From NCBI GenBank assembly GCA_944474755.1, contig OX104112.1:64201640-64265639 (forward strand): 64,000 nucleotides of DNA, in the 5' to 3' direction. A program made the translations under genes and the position numbers. The notes beneath the pieces were generated by a model. It was not told the origin of the DNA and did not search any database. It saw only the letters and a list, made by a program, of their open reading frames with translations. Shown here in pieces: positions 24,300 through 37,300 of the stretch; within the stretch, counting starts at the first letter, position 1; each line of letters starts with the position of its first letter. The DNA comes from Limnoperna fortunei. Its lineage: Eukaryota > Mollusca > Bivalvia > Mytilida > Modiolidae.

Positions 24300-24480
24300 G
24301 CTAAAATTTCCGCCCCTACCCAAAACTCCATACTTTTCCAGTGGCAGTCAAAATTGTATTCCCTGTGACCCATCCCACCCCCATTTTCCGTTGATTATTG
24401 TTTGTTAACTTGTTCCCGTCCTGAATATAGCTGAAATACTGCTCGCTGGACGTAAAGCAGACATCCAATCAATTAATCAA
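24300..24480 (+). repeat. Second SINE-like family, 3' part
   Basis: TTGATTATTGTTTGTTAACT, then GAATATAGCTGAAATACTGC and GGACGTAAAGCAGACATCCA, ending in AATCAATTAATCAA. A relative lies at 59690-59835. Unrelated to the CAAACAAACA-tailed SINE. Confidence 0.55.
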
Positions 24481-26323
24481 ACCTGAACAAAGAGCAAAAA
24501 TGAAATTTAATACAAAGGGTCTTAAAACTAATGTTTCATAAGATATGGTGTTTTGATAAGATTTGATTGTTGATGGGATAGGCAGTTGCTTTATGTCTAG
24601 CAAGCAATATTTCAGCCAAGGACATTCTGTAAATGGGATTAAATAAGGGAAGAAATTTTGACTCAATGGAAATGTTTGGAGAGATATGGAATTTTGCCTT
24701 CTGTAGTGGCTGCTATGTTTTTGGAAAATTACAGCAAAGGTTCCTGGTAGGCTTTCTGTTATAACTTGACAATCTACCCCTCCCCTTCAACAAGAGAGCA
24801 TCCCCTATTTGCCCCTGTGAACACTCCCATTCCTAGGAGCAGGTTTGACTGAGTGAATTAGGACAAAATTCCTCCTCCCCCCCCTGTAAATTTTTAAAGG
24901 CAGACAAAATCCCCTTTTCCTATAACATGTATAAGGCAGGTGAAATCCATCCGAATCAGATTTAAAATGCATTTTTGTTAATAACGTTCACACCATACAG
25001 TCTTGTACATATAAAGGAAAATCTTAAATAATGACCTTATAATATGACAAAACCGAAAGATTTTTAATTACTAAATAATAATTGTTTGTCTCAAGGTAAA
25101 AAGCTCATTTAACACGCTTGATTGATAACCTTTAATTAATTTGTTTGTAGACCCGCATTGAGCTAGTGACAAAAACATTCAGTACATCTTGTAGAAAAAT
25201 TTAAACAGTTAGGGGTTTTAGTAACTATGGTAGTTATAATTTAGTAAAATAATTGCATAATTATTTCAATAATTGAATTGTTTACGTTAATAATAATGAA
25301 AGGAATTAAATGGCATGATTCATTTAATGATAATAAATTAATAACACATGTACCAAACAAAACCAACCATTAATAATTTAAACCAGAGCAGTATAAATTA
25401 AGGAATTTGGCAATAACTGTAAAGTAATCATGGAGAGACATATACATTTTATAATGTTTATTTATCAAATTTTGATATGTTGCAGTAAAGAAAGAAAAAA
25501 AATATTTTCATATTTGCATCATCTATCATTTCATATGGAACAAGGAATTCTTTAAGGACTATCTTATATGTATCATACTTGTCCGTATTTTCATAATCAG
25601 ATTATGGGAAATTATGGCTGTCTAGAAAATTTTAGAGGGGATTTTGTCAACCTTGTAAATTCTAGTGGGGATTTTGACCACCTATGCTAAATTTCATGGA
25701 AGGGGTTTTGTCCGGGGGGATTTTGAGCATCCCTCTGTTTGAACAGGCACCTCTTTATTATGGGCACCTGCTTATAGTGAGCAGGCTGACATTCTCCCAA
25801 TGCATTTCTCTATCATATGTCAAAATATAGCAGACGCTGTCCAATGCAGTAAGTGGGCACAGTATTGTCATGCAAATTGTCGGAAAAACCTGAGCAATAG
25901 GCACGCAAACTTATTGCTCTTTAATAGATAACCATTGCCTTTTAATGTTCTTGAGTTTAACCATAAAATTACTTCAATACAAGTTGATAAAACTATTGAT
26001 AAATGAAAAGATTAAAGGTTGAGATCCATCAATTCGTAATTAAATTTATTTTATGGTTAAAATACCTATAAAACAGACAGCTTTTTCTTTAGAGCAGTGC
26101 ACTGAAGTAAAAGGGAAAAAAAAGCTGACAAATGATTTCAAAATTAACACTTCTCCAGATCGAAATTGCCAACATTGGTGACATTTATAGTGTTGACCAT
26201 TTCTTGTATTTTGCTGTAAATAAATATTTATATAAGTATAGTGCACATTAATTTAGATACACGGACAAGGAGAATCATATAATAATGAGTTGTGGAGATT
26301 GTACATAATGTAGAAAAAAAACC

Positions 26324-26329
26324 TTTATT
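26324..26329 (-). terminator. STOML1: Candidate STOML1 poly(A) signal
   Basis: AATAAA on the minus strand, 1.8 kb past the STOML1 stop. It is the first such hexamer I noticed beyond the repeat at 26970-28035; inference only. Confidence 0.35.
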
Positions 26330-26969
26330 TTAACATTTACAATTTTTGAAATTCATAAAATAATATTTGCACATCCACCATACAAACAATCTATAAAACA
26401 AGAGTACCTGAAACAAAAACAACACACTGAATATGCTTGTGTAGTACATAATACTTCATGTGTTAAGCTCTTTACAAAGGGTACCTGTGTATAAAGGGCA
26501 CATCTGTGGTTTCCCATCAGTGTCCTTTATAGACAGGTTTACTGAATATAGTAAAATTATTTAACAATAAGTAGGACATGTGTCATTGTTTGAGTATTTT
26601 CAGCAGATGAATTTAACTTGGTAAAGCATGCAATTTACTGTAGGTAAGCTATCATTGTTCATTCGATTCAACAATCTTTTTTATGCCAGATCACAAACCA
26701 GAATACTGTGAAGCATTATAAAAATGAAATCAGGAAATGCAAATCAAAAACTTCCAGGAATTTCCCCACAAAATTGAAAAATGCTTACTGCCTGATGAAA
26801 AGTAATAACAATTTCACAGTAATGCCCATCCAATATCTAAATATGTTTGTTGAACTACAATCAATTTTTTAAATCATTAAAGTTTGTAACTGATGTGTAA
26901 AAAACTCCTATTTGTCCAAACTATATCTGAAAACTGAAAACTAAAACTAGACAAAGTCGATCTAGCGAT

Positions 26970-28035
26970 CGCTGATACCCCCGCTTTTGTGAAAATTTCT
27001 AACCTTTTTCGTGGATTGTGACCTTGAAATTGGATGGATTTCCACCAAAATCAATAGGCTTCTTACCAACAAAATATATAAGAATATTTTACAGTTTCAT
27101 TAAAATCGGATGAAAACTTTTTGAGTTATTTTCCGGAAACAACTATTTGTAAAAATTTCTAACATTTTTCGTGGACTGTGACCTTGAAATTTGACAGATT
27201 TCCCCCAAAATCGATAGGCTTCTTACCAACCTTATATATAACAATATCCCAAAGTTTCATTCAAATCACATGCAAACTTTTTGAGTTATCATCCGGAAAC
27301 AACTTTTTTGTAAAAATTTCTAACGTTTTTCGTGGACTGCGACCTTGAAATTTGATGGATTTCCCCCAAAATCAAAAGGCTTTTTACCAACCTGATATAT
27401 AACAATATCCCAAAGTTTCATTCAAATCGGATGCAAACTTTTTGAGTTATTGTCCGGAAACAACTTTTATGTTAAAATTTCTAACGTTTTTCGTGGACTG
27501 TGACCTTGAAATTTGACTGATTTCCCCCAAAATCGATAGGCTTCTTACCAACCTGATATATGACAATATCCCAAAGTTTCATTCAAATCGGATGTAAACT
27601 TTTTGAGTTATTGTCCGGAAACAATTTTTTTGTTAAAATTTCTAACGTTTTTCGTGGACTGTGACCTTGAAATTTGACGGATTTCCCCCAAAATCGATAG
27701 GCTTCTTACCAACCTGATATATGACAATATCCCAAAGTTTCATTCAAATCGGATGTAAACTTTTTGAGTTATTGTCCGGAAACAACTTTTTTGTTAAAAT
27801 TTCTAACGTTTTTCGTGGACTGTGACCTTGAAACTTGACGGATTTCCCCCAAAATCAATAGGCTTCTTACCAACCTGATATATAACAATATCCCAAAGTT
27901 TCATTCAAATCGAATGTAAACTTTTTGAATTATCATCCGGAAACCAAATGTGGACGGACGAACGGACGGACGGACGGACGGACGGACGGACATGAGGACC
28001 ACTATATACCCCCGACTCTGTCGAGCGGGGGTATA
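26970..28035. repeat. CCCCCGC-ended element with six 161-bp tandem units
   Basis: Left end TGATACCCCCGCTTTTG and right end GAGCGGGGGTATA are inverted repeats. The phrase TTTCTAAC recurs at 26997, 27156, 27317, 27478, 27639 and 27800 (spacing 159, then 161 each time). After the last unit comes a (GGAC)n tract (27952-27990). It lies in the presumed STOML1 3'UTR. A diverged relative is at 62021-62369. Confidence 0.9.
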
Positions 28036-28149
28036 AAAAAAGAAAATAAAGAGGTGTTACATATCTTTACACATGCAATAAACAATATAACAATAAAAAT
28101 ATAATATGATTGTCTGGCATCTACAAAAACTTTTACATATTCTTATAGA

Positions 28150-28385
28150 TCAAACAATAAAAGGATCTCTCCTATCTTCTTTTACTTTTTTCATCACAGT
28201 TTTGATAACATCCCCGAGCTGAGTGGCTGCTGAGAGGTCACCTGACACTTTGAGACGACCACTCATATAAGCCTGTAATGGTGACAATTGTCCAATGAAC
28301 ATACTCTGCATGTCACCTACAGTAAGCGTGAGCGTAGCATCTGGTTCTCCACAGGGAGGCAAGCCTTCTCCAGCATCACCGCTAC
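28150..28385 (-). CDS. STOML1: STOML1 exon 9: SCP2 domain, C-terminus
   Basis: GSGDAGEGLPPCGEPDATLT, then GQLSPLQAYMSGRLKVSGDL and the end ...DRRDPFIV. Acceptor ATTAATAG. Confidence 0.95.
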
Positions 28386-31300
28386 CTATTAATAAAATAT
28401 ATTAGCATTAAACTCGACTTGTCTAAGCTGAACATTGAATAATCAACCCTGTGTGCAACCTTAGTTAACAAAAACATAGTTCTGAGACTGAAATAACAAT
28501 AGCTGCAATGAATTATCTTAATTTATTTCATATCAGTAAAAAAAATTTTTTCAATTGGATAAAACAAGGTCAGCTGGTATTAATTAATCTGCAGTAATTC
28601 AACATGAGGGAATTACCATGCCATGATAACGCCTGTGAGCGTTACCACGTCGTGGTAATGCCCTCTCCAGTTACAAGCAACATGAAATTGTTTATTTTTA
28701 ATTTTTAAAAAAAAGATGCCCCCGCTAAGTCCCAAACAGGAAGTAAATGTCCGACAGGTCTGAAAGAAGGCTTAGGATGTACAACTTGTGATACTGAACC
28801 ACCCTGCCAAATTTCAAACTGTTCTCGTGTACGGTTTCTGAGAAAATCTTGACGGAAATTTGTATAGACTGACTTATGTACGGACGGACGGACATGAGTA
28901 AAACTTAATGCCCCCCCCCCCCCGACATGTCGTCGCGGGGGCATAAACAATATATGTACATGTACAACCTAAATGAGGAAAAAATTTCGTAAAGTTTAAA
29001 AAACTAACTGTGTATTGCCTTAAAATGGCTAAACAATGATATATCATGAGGCCCACAATCAAATCATAATGCAAGCAGCTGCAAATAAATAAAACAATCT
29101 TAAACACATGGTTTCTTAATTCTTCAATAAAATAAATATGTAGCTGGCATTGTCATGTACTTGACAGCACTCAGGACAGTGGTATTGCCTTTAACATTGA
29201 TAATGCCCTCGCCTTTGGCTCAGGCATTTTCAATGTTTCAGGCAATGCCACTCTCCCTTTTGCAGTCAAGATATTATGACAATGCCCTCTATATAAGCAA
29301 CTATTGTATAAATATATCATACATATATAAGAAGATGTTAGACCTACAGCAAATATGTTTCATATGAACCTCTCTTTCAATCCCTGCAGTAGTAACCACA
29401 ATATATTTTTTATTACTAGCAGTCTTAACCCCTAGCTTGCTCCAGCCCCCTTTTTGTGGTGTCTGTTGTGCTCATTTTTCCTTGTTTTTAATGGTCATTC
29501 GAGTTTGTTTTAGATTTTTATTGTTGGACACATGTGTCTCTTTATCACTTCTTACTGTCATCTTCTTTTCTTATTGTTATTACATTTCAAAATCTTATCC
29601 TTACCATTTTTTAGATCTAAAAAGAAGACTCCTCCATCTGGTCCTCTAAGTTGAAACATATACACTGAGCCTATACTTCTAACCATAGACTCTGACATAA
29701 CAGTCTTCACCACACCTATAAACTCCCTGGGGGATGGTATATTATGCAGCAAGGCATCATCAACACCAGCTGCCCCAGTGTCTGGTAACAGAGTAACTGA
29801 TTCAGGCATCTTAGGTATTGCATTAGTGCTTGCATCTCCACCTGGAATATTTTTTTATTATTTACAGTGTGAATACAAAAGCAGATCAAAAGAAATATGA
29901 ATGCCATTTATATTATAATTTTTGCCTTCTTCACAACTTATAGATGTGCATCGGGAATCTAAAAAAGAAACAAGGCCCTAATAACAAAACTGACCTTAAA
30001 ATTAAAATTTGGTGCAAAAGGGAAAAGGGAATAGGAAATTAAATACATATCTCTATCAATACTCCACAATTGTCAGACTTTCACAGAAAAACTAAAACTA
30101 ACAAACAGAAACAAAATTATTAAATATGAAATCTTTTACATTTTTGAAACTAGCTTTATACCCAAATAAAAAAGACGCTATTTAGCACAGAGTGATTTCA
30201 TAGACAACAAAATAATTTGATACAAATCATACTTGCTGAAGCCTGTAAGAATGCAGAAGCTAACTGTTGGAATGTTTGTGGTAGTCCTGCTGGCATCCCA
30301 GAGTTACTCTCTGGTCTCTTTAATATCTTTATTGGTGAGCTGTTACAAAAAAAGAATATGCATTGCCTTAAAAGCTGAGTCATTAAATACTCTAAATTTC
30401 CACCTAACCAGAAATGGAAGTGAAGTGTCTTTAATAATCTTGACATGTGAACTCACCGAGAATCATTAGGATTTCTTACTGCTCTTAAAATCCTGGTAAT
30501 TTTTTAATACTACCTTAAAATCTTTGTGATTTTCATACCCCATAAAATTATTTAGAACTTACAGACTTAACAGAATATTGGTAACTTATAATGAATTTAA
30601 GACTCATAAAGAATCTATACCATTTTCAAATTGCATTTGAACCTCTGTGAGTTTCAAACTACTGGTTGTGAGATATTTAATCAAGAAAGTATACAAATAA
30701 AATCCATTTCTTAGATAAAAAAACAACAACAAATGGTGTTATATCAATGTAGATTATTGCCACAAATATAGAGCTGGTTGGTTCACCTGCTTGCCATCAG
30801 ATTTTTTGTTGTTGAAAGAGAATACAATAATAATGTCAAATCCTAACTATAATATCCTGAGAATTTAGACTCTCCGCTTCTAAATGTGTACGGATTACTT
30901 ACAGTCTTACTTCATGTATAAGAACTCCCCAGTCTTTACAAGTCTTGTTACTGCTTTCCTAAAAATAACAATAATTTTTATAAAATTCTTTGAATGGTTT
31001 ATTTATACAATATATATTTCTTAATAATATACATGAAACATATGTCTTTTGGAAGCCATAAGATTTATGACAAAAAACAATATTAATGAGCCTCAGGTAA
31101 TACATGTTAATATTCTAACATGGGGTCCTGTCTACTGAGCATCTGATACGATCACATCATGTTGACAAGGGAAATGTTGTATCATTATAAGTCAAATAAG
31201 TGTGTAGGGGCCTCCATGGCCAAGTGGTTAAGGTAGTTAGTCTATTATTGATCACACGGTCTGTCAACATTGAGGTTGTGGGTTCACTGTCTGCAAGCAA

Positions 31301-34300
31301 GGTGTACTCGACGTCGACCTTAATTTACAAGGATTGCCAGTTTTCCTACCGAAGGTCGGGTTTTTTCTCCAGGTACAAAACAAACAAACGCCAAAAAAGA
31401 GTGGGTCTAAAATAAGGTTTTTAATTATTCTTGTGGAAGTGGTGCTTCTACAGCACAAATAATTTCTGATGACCAAAAAAGTATATAAAAAAATTTAACT
31501 CAAAGTAGCATAAAAACAACCACATGTTAAGGATAAAATTAAAAAATAAATAGCCTTCCATAGGAAGAATCACTTTTTCAAAATTAGAGAACCTTTGTGA
31601 GCAGGATCACATACCAAATGCAGCCACATTGTCACTGGGCAAATCCAGCAAAAACAAAATGTTGAAATTTTTTTTAGCTAGGTTTGCCAGAAAGAAAAAC
31701 AAAATTCAGCCTAGAAAAAGTATGACATCACATAATCCTTATTAAATACAGAATTTCATGAATTTCTTCGTGTTGTGCTGACAAAGTGTTGCTGTAGCAT
31801 ATTTTGGCCAAAAGTCTACGTTAAAAGGGGTATTACTCCTAAATAAAATATGCAATAATAATTTCTGGTAACTTCATGGGATTGGGTATAATTAAATGAA
31901 TTAAAGCTTAGACCGACTGCTAGCTATTTTTCTGCATAATAACATTATCCACAATGATCAATTAAGAAATACTAGTAGATTATTGCAAGCAAGCCGTATG
32001 TGAATTAGAATGATCAATATAGTCAGACCTTATATTTGTCAAGTGATAACAAGGTACAAAATGAGACAAATAAAAGGTCTCAGTATGTTCTAAATCACAT
32101 AGAGCCCAATTAAAACAAACTATTTTGATTCTAACAGCCTAACAAATGTTTTAAAATTTTGATGTGGCTCTAACAGAAAGGTAAGAGGATGCTTTCAAAT
32201 ATTTTAATTTCCTTTAAATACTCAATAGCCGAGCAACATTGTCCATTTCGTATAACCTAACTTGGTATTTCAGTAGTGACTATTTGTCATAATTATCTGT
32301 ATTGATGACGTCGACTAAACATGAATTCCTCCGCAAACAAGTGACAAAACTAATAATTGTGAATTGCAAATATTATTTGATTATTGGTTAAATATTGTTT
32401 TTATTATTTCTGTTTATGATATTGAATTTAAAATATAAGAATTGTTTTCAATTGCTGGTTAGATTATTGGATATAGACGCATACATGTGATATCTCACTG
32501 CGTGAGACAAAATCTCACGCAATTCTGAAGGTCCCCACGCTCTCACGGCGTGAGACAACGATCTCACGCAAAACAAATAATGTAAAGTAAAAGAAAATTG
32601 ATATTATTTCAGCACGAAGCATCTTGCTATTTCGTAAGCCGCCATCTTTGTTAACAATAGATTTTTCATTGAGCGGTAGATAAATCCCGAGATTATCGAA
32701 ATTACACCTATTGATTATTTTGGGTGTTACTAAATTAAGGAATATGGTCAAAATTAATTGGAAATAAAGTGACAATGTTTTTTTAGGGGTAAATACAAGT
32801 TAATTAATTAATTAAGAATTAGTTCAAAGACAAAAATAATATTTGTTCATTAATAAATTAAGAATTAGTTCAAAGAAAATAATATTTTTTAAAGTTTATT
32901 TTGTACAACAATTTCTACTATTAACAAATGATAGATTTGTAAGGTCACCTAAATGGGAACATTCATGTACATAATGCTGGCTATAATTTTTATATAACAA
33001 ATATTACAAAATTCTAGATTTACAACTTTCAAAGAGCTAAAACTTGCTGAAATACTTCAACTTTTATTCATTTCATGAGTATCAGGTACAGTCCAAGAGG
33101 GGACAAATATATCCAATACAGGCTCCACCAAAACATCAGAGAATAATCATAAACATGGTTAAACAATTAAATGAAACAACAAAACAACAAACAAAATCAA
33201 AGAATGAAAACATGAAAACGCTAATAATAACGCAAAATCAGGGTAGACTAAAAATCTCACACAAAATTTAGTCCAGTCTCACACATTGGGCTGAGAGAAA
33301 TATCACATGTATGTATAGACGACTTTGGGTCGGTTTATGCTAATAAACCGTGAAGCAGTTTATGTATAACATAAACCGACCCAAAGTCGTCTATATCCAA
33401 TAATCAAACCAGCAATTGAAACCAATCCTTAATTGCCATACTGGTTTTTAAAACTAAATAAGATATACCAAAACAGCATTTTGAACACATGAAACTGATG
33501 CAAATATATACATGTATGCTCGTCATTTTATTGAAGATACATTAATAATAAGCATAAAAATCTATAAAATCTTAACAAAATATGTGTAATCAAATGAAGG
33601 ACACTTTATGAGTAAGTACACATAGCATACCATTATACCACCAACTATTCCTAGTTTATCACTTTCAATGTCTGAGAGACTTTTCTGTACAAAATTATTC
33701 TTTAGAGATGCTTGGACGAGAAGTCTGATTGCCTGGTTCATGTCTTGTATACTGGTAACATATTTTTGTACTGACATAATCTTGTAGTAAACATCTGCAC
33801 CTACTTCTATCAATCCTCTGTCCTGTGTTATTAACTAAACAGAAACAAATGACTAAAATCAGTTAATAAATTTTCATACCCTGGCAACCATATTTGTACT
33901 AAAGAGAACAATAAACAAAATTATACAAGTCATCTAAATGTTGCTACTATTTACCATTAAAATATTTGATATATTAATATTCATAGCATGATTTCAAAAA
34001 GAAAGAACTCAGATCAAGCTAAGAAATATAGGATCTTACATTTGTACGAGCGGATTATCTGATTTCTCCAATTGAGATAGTTAAATTGTGGAATTTTAAG
34101 TCTGAACCTTGGCGAGGACTTAAATTTCCATAATTTAACTATTGAGAAACGAAGTGCAATTATAATTTCTCCCAACTCCAATTTACGTTCATGACTTGAA
34201 ATTTAAGGTGTTTTGTTTATGACGTCATGAGTTCTTATTGTGACGTTATTATTTTTAACCAATGTGACGTTATTATTTTTAACCAATCAACTGCCGAGAA

Positions 34301-37300
34301 CAACAAATTCACTAGTGACGAGAACTACATTTTCCACACCGGTCAAGCAGGTGAAATATTACATCAAAATTAGAGAAATAGTGTTTGAACTATCACCTAT
34401 TTTAATAACAAATGCAATAACAGGAAACACATAAATAATGAATTATTTTGTCTGATTATACGTACATGTTGTGGTGGGACATTGAATGCTCGTATCCGTA
34501 GATCTACTTTGACAACTTTGTCTATACAGGGAATGACAAATACTGTGCCTGAAAGAAAACTTTATCAAATTTGTTGTTTCAGTTTAACATGACAAATTCA
34601 TTATTATCTAGTTCTACATGCATTTAAGGGGCCTCGGTGGCCCACAGGTTATGTTAGTCTACTATTGATCACATGCCTGGCAACACTGAGATTGGGAGTT
34701 CGATTCTCAGTGCAGACAGGGTGTGCTCGACTCCACTCTTAAGTGAGAAGGAATGCTCGTTTTCCTGCAACTTAATGTTTTCTCTTAATGATATGACCTT
34801 GTTATCTATTATTCACACAATTAATAATATTTCATTTCCGGCTTATTAAGCTATATTTCAGGTTCAATCTGTATAATGTAAATGATTCTGATTGATTTTC
34901 TTACCAAATGCTGGGTCTCTGTGGCAGACTGAACAAATCACTGAGGGATTTTTACTTGATTCAAGCCTTAAATGACAAGGCTTGTTATTTTTCAAGTTTT
35001 TGTTTGGGGTTTCTCATTAGTAGTTCAGCTTCAACCATAATAAAATTAGGATGCCATGATGATTTTGGTAAAAAATTGCTGAAAAGGGCATATTAAATCA
35101 TTCAAACAAACAAATGTACCCAACTGAATTGCAAACACAATACTGACTGGTTCCCACAGAGTCCAGCAGTCAGGGTCCAAAAGTCATACATTTGAGATCA
35201 TTTTTAAGCAATATCATAATGGCATCCTATTTTTATTGTGAATCAATTAGAATTGAAAATTTGTTTATGTACTGTACAAAGTTAGAGACATTATTTATTA
35301 AAGTTCAGCTGTTCCTTATGTGTATCCTAACTGCTTGAGCCAATAAAACATTGTTCTAAAAGGGCATAAAACACTTAAGAAATAATTCAAGACAATGTGG
35401 TTTATAATTTTACAATTTTACAATAGGATGCCAAATTCACATTATTTGACCCCAATCGATAGTGAGCAATAAAATAATGACACCATTTCTGCCATAAACT
35501 GGCTGTTCCATCAATGCAGCACAGAATATATTGCACCTGATAATTATAGCACTTGTCACCATCTTTAACATTAATATGTCACACTGGTGGGAGTTACAGT
35601 TGACAACGGCCTCAATTATTTGCGTATAGGGGAAACTATTAACATTTTTTGTTCTGACTTAGACACCAAGTTTTCTTGAGTAATGAGAGACCCCTCAAAA
35701 CAAGCGAAATAATTTCAGTTATATCAAATTAAATTTTTGGGATGTCATGTCAGATAAAATTTTTCGCAAATTTAGAAACACCAAAGGGTACTCAAGGAAA
35801 CTCACAAACACCCATAAAATAGTCCAGAAATGGGCTTTGCACAATCAGCTGAAAAATGACCAATCAATTTAACAAAATATATAAATTAATTTATTTATCA
35901 ATCCTGTATTAAAGTGCTTTTTAAATACAGCTCTAATATCAAAATTCCATTGAATAATAAATCCACTGTCCATGCTACAGCTTGGCACAGCCAAATATCA
36001 AAATAAGAACTAATTTCCTCTCCCTCAGTCAAAGGTCATTTACAGAGCCGTTGTCAGTTGTGTAATTCAAGACATGCCCTCCTCATTAATATGTAGTTCG
36101 TACATGTACATGAATCAATTTTTAGCACTGTTGTGGTCTCAAAATGTTTAAAGCAGGTCATATTACAATTATCAATTAAACTAGTGGAGACAACAAATAA
36201 GATTCTCAGTATTTATTATTCTTAGAAAATAAAACTGCCTTGTCACAGAACTAAAATTTCATGTAACTTTTAAGTAACATGAAAATTTCCTATACACAAA
36301 TTTGCAAGAAATAATTTTTAACTAGAACCTAATGGGTACTCTTAAAACTTACTTTAGGACATTTGATACTAAGCTCAGTGATATATAAGATGTGTATGTA
36401 AATACATTGTTTCACGTTATATAATGATGACATACCATGTTCTTGTAGAGGCAGCATTCTACCTAATCTGAATATAACAAGCCTCTCATGTGGTGTGATT
36501 TTCTGAAAGATAAAAATCCTTTAAATGCATATTACCTATTGCTAACTAGAGTAACAGTATGTAGATATGGCATCAAACTAGGACACATTATTTTAACCTT
36601 AAAGTTGTTGGCTAGATATTGTATATATGCCTTTAATCCTGCATGCTTAGTAAGGAAGCAGAAAGTACCAATTTTAGTTAATCTAATTAAAATCAGATTT
36701 GGCATTGTTCCCATTTTATTTAAGAAGAACATTAAGATCTTCAGAAACAACATCATATTGATGTTCATGTTCAAGTGACATTGTAATCAAAATGGATTGC
36801 AAGATTAATGTCTTTTGATTTGATGCAACTGGTGATGATAACCATTATCTGTATCGATGATGCCATGGGTGATGATACCCATGCTGTCCTGTATTCTAAA
36901 CAACATTATTAGCTATTTATGTTGTAGAAGCTATAACAAGATCAACTGCACATTAGTTATATTACCAGTAAACATCATTGAATTGCTATAATGAAATTAT
37001 AATCAAAGTTAGTTGAAATAATTATATTTCTTTACATTTATTAATTTGGTACTTGAGTACCTAAATAATTTTCATTACATTTATTAATTTTGGTACTAGA
37101 GTACCTAAATAATTAATTCATCCTAGTATTTCTCTGTCCACACATATATGAATACAGAAACTATTATTTATTTTAAATGTCATATTGAAATCAAGCAGAT
37201 AATGGATTATAAAAATTGCATAACCACACCTCTTCCTTCCACAACAATACACAGAATAATATACATGTACATGTATATAAAGACAGAACAGAAAACAGCA

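Larger units (their letters stand above)
18977..26323. other. Gene-poor stretch between ATP2C and STOML1
   Basis: No exon chain is seen on either strand. It holds SINE fragments near 21060-21160, 22623-22742 and 24300-24480, A/T-rich low-complexity DNA, and several AATAAA signals (21849-21862, 23012-23020) that could end long ATP2C transcripts. Confidence 0.55.

Noticed and set aside
26997..27960. Regularly spaced repeats resembling a CRISPR array
   Set aside because: Whole 161-bp units are repeated head to tail with no unique spacers, in an animal intron/UTR context.
32515..32775. 86-codon minus-strand ORF
   Set aside because: Falls inside the foldback element; no recognisable motif or splice connection to STOML1.
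36488..36778. Frames on both strands flanking STOML1 exon 3
   Set aside because: Intron sequence read through the acceptor; only 36436-36502 fits the STOML1 chain.
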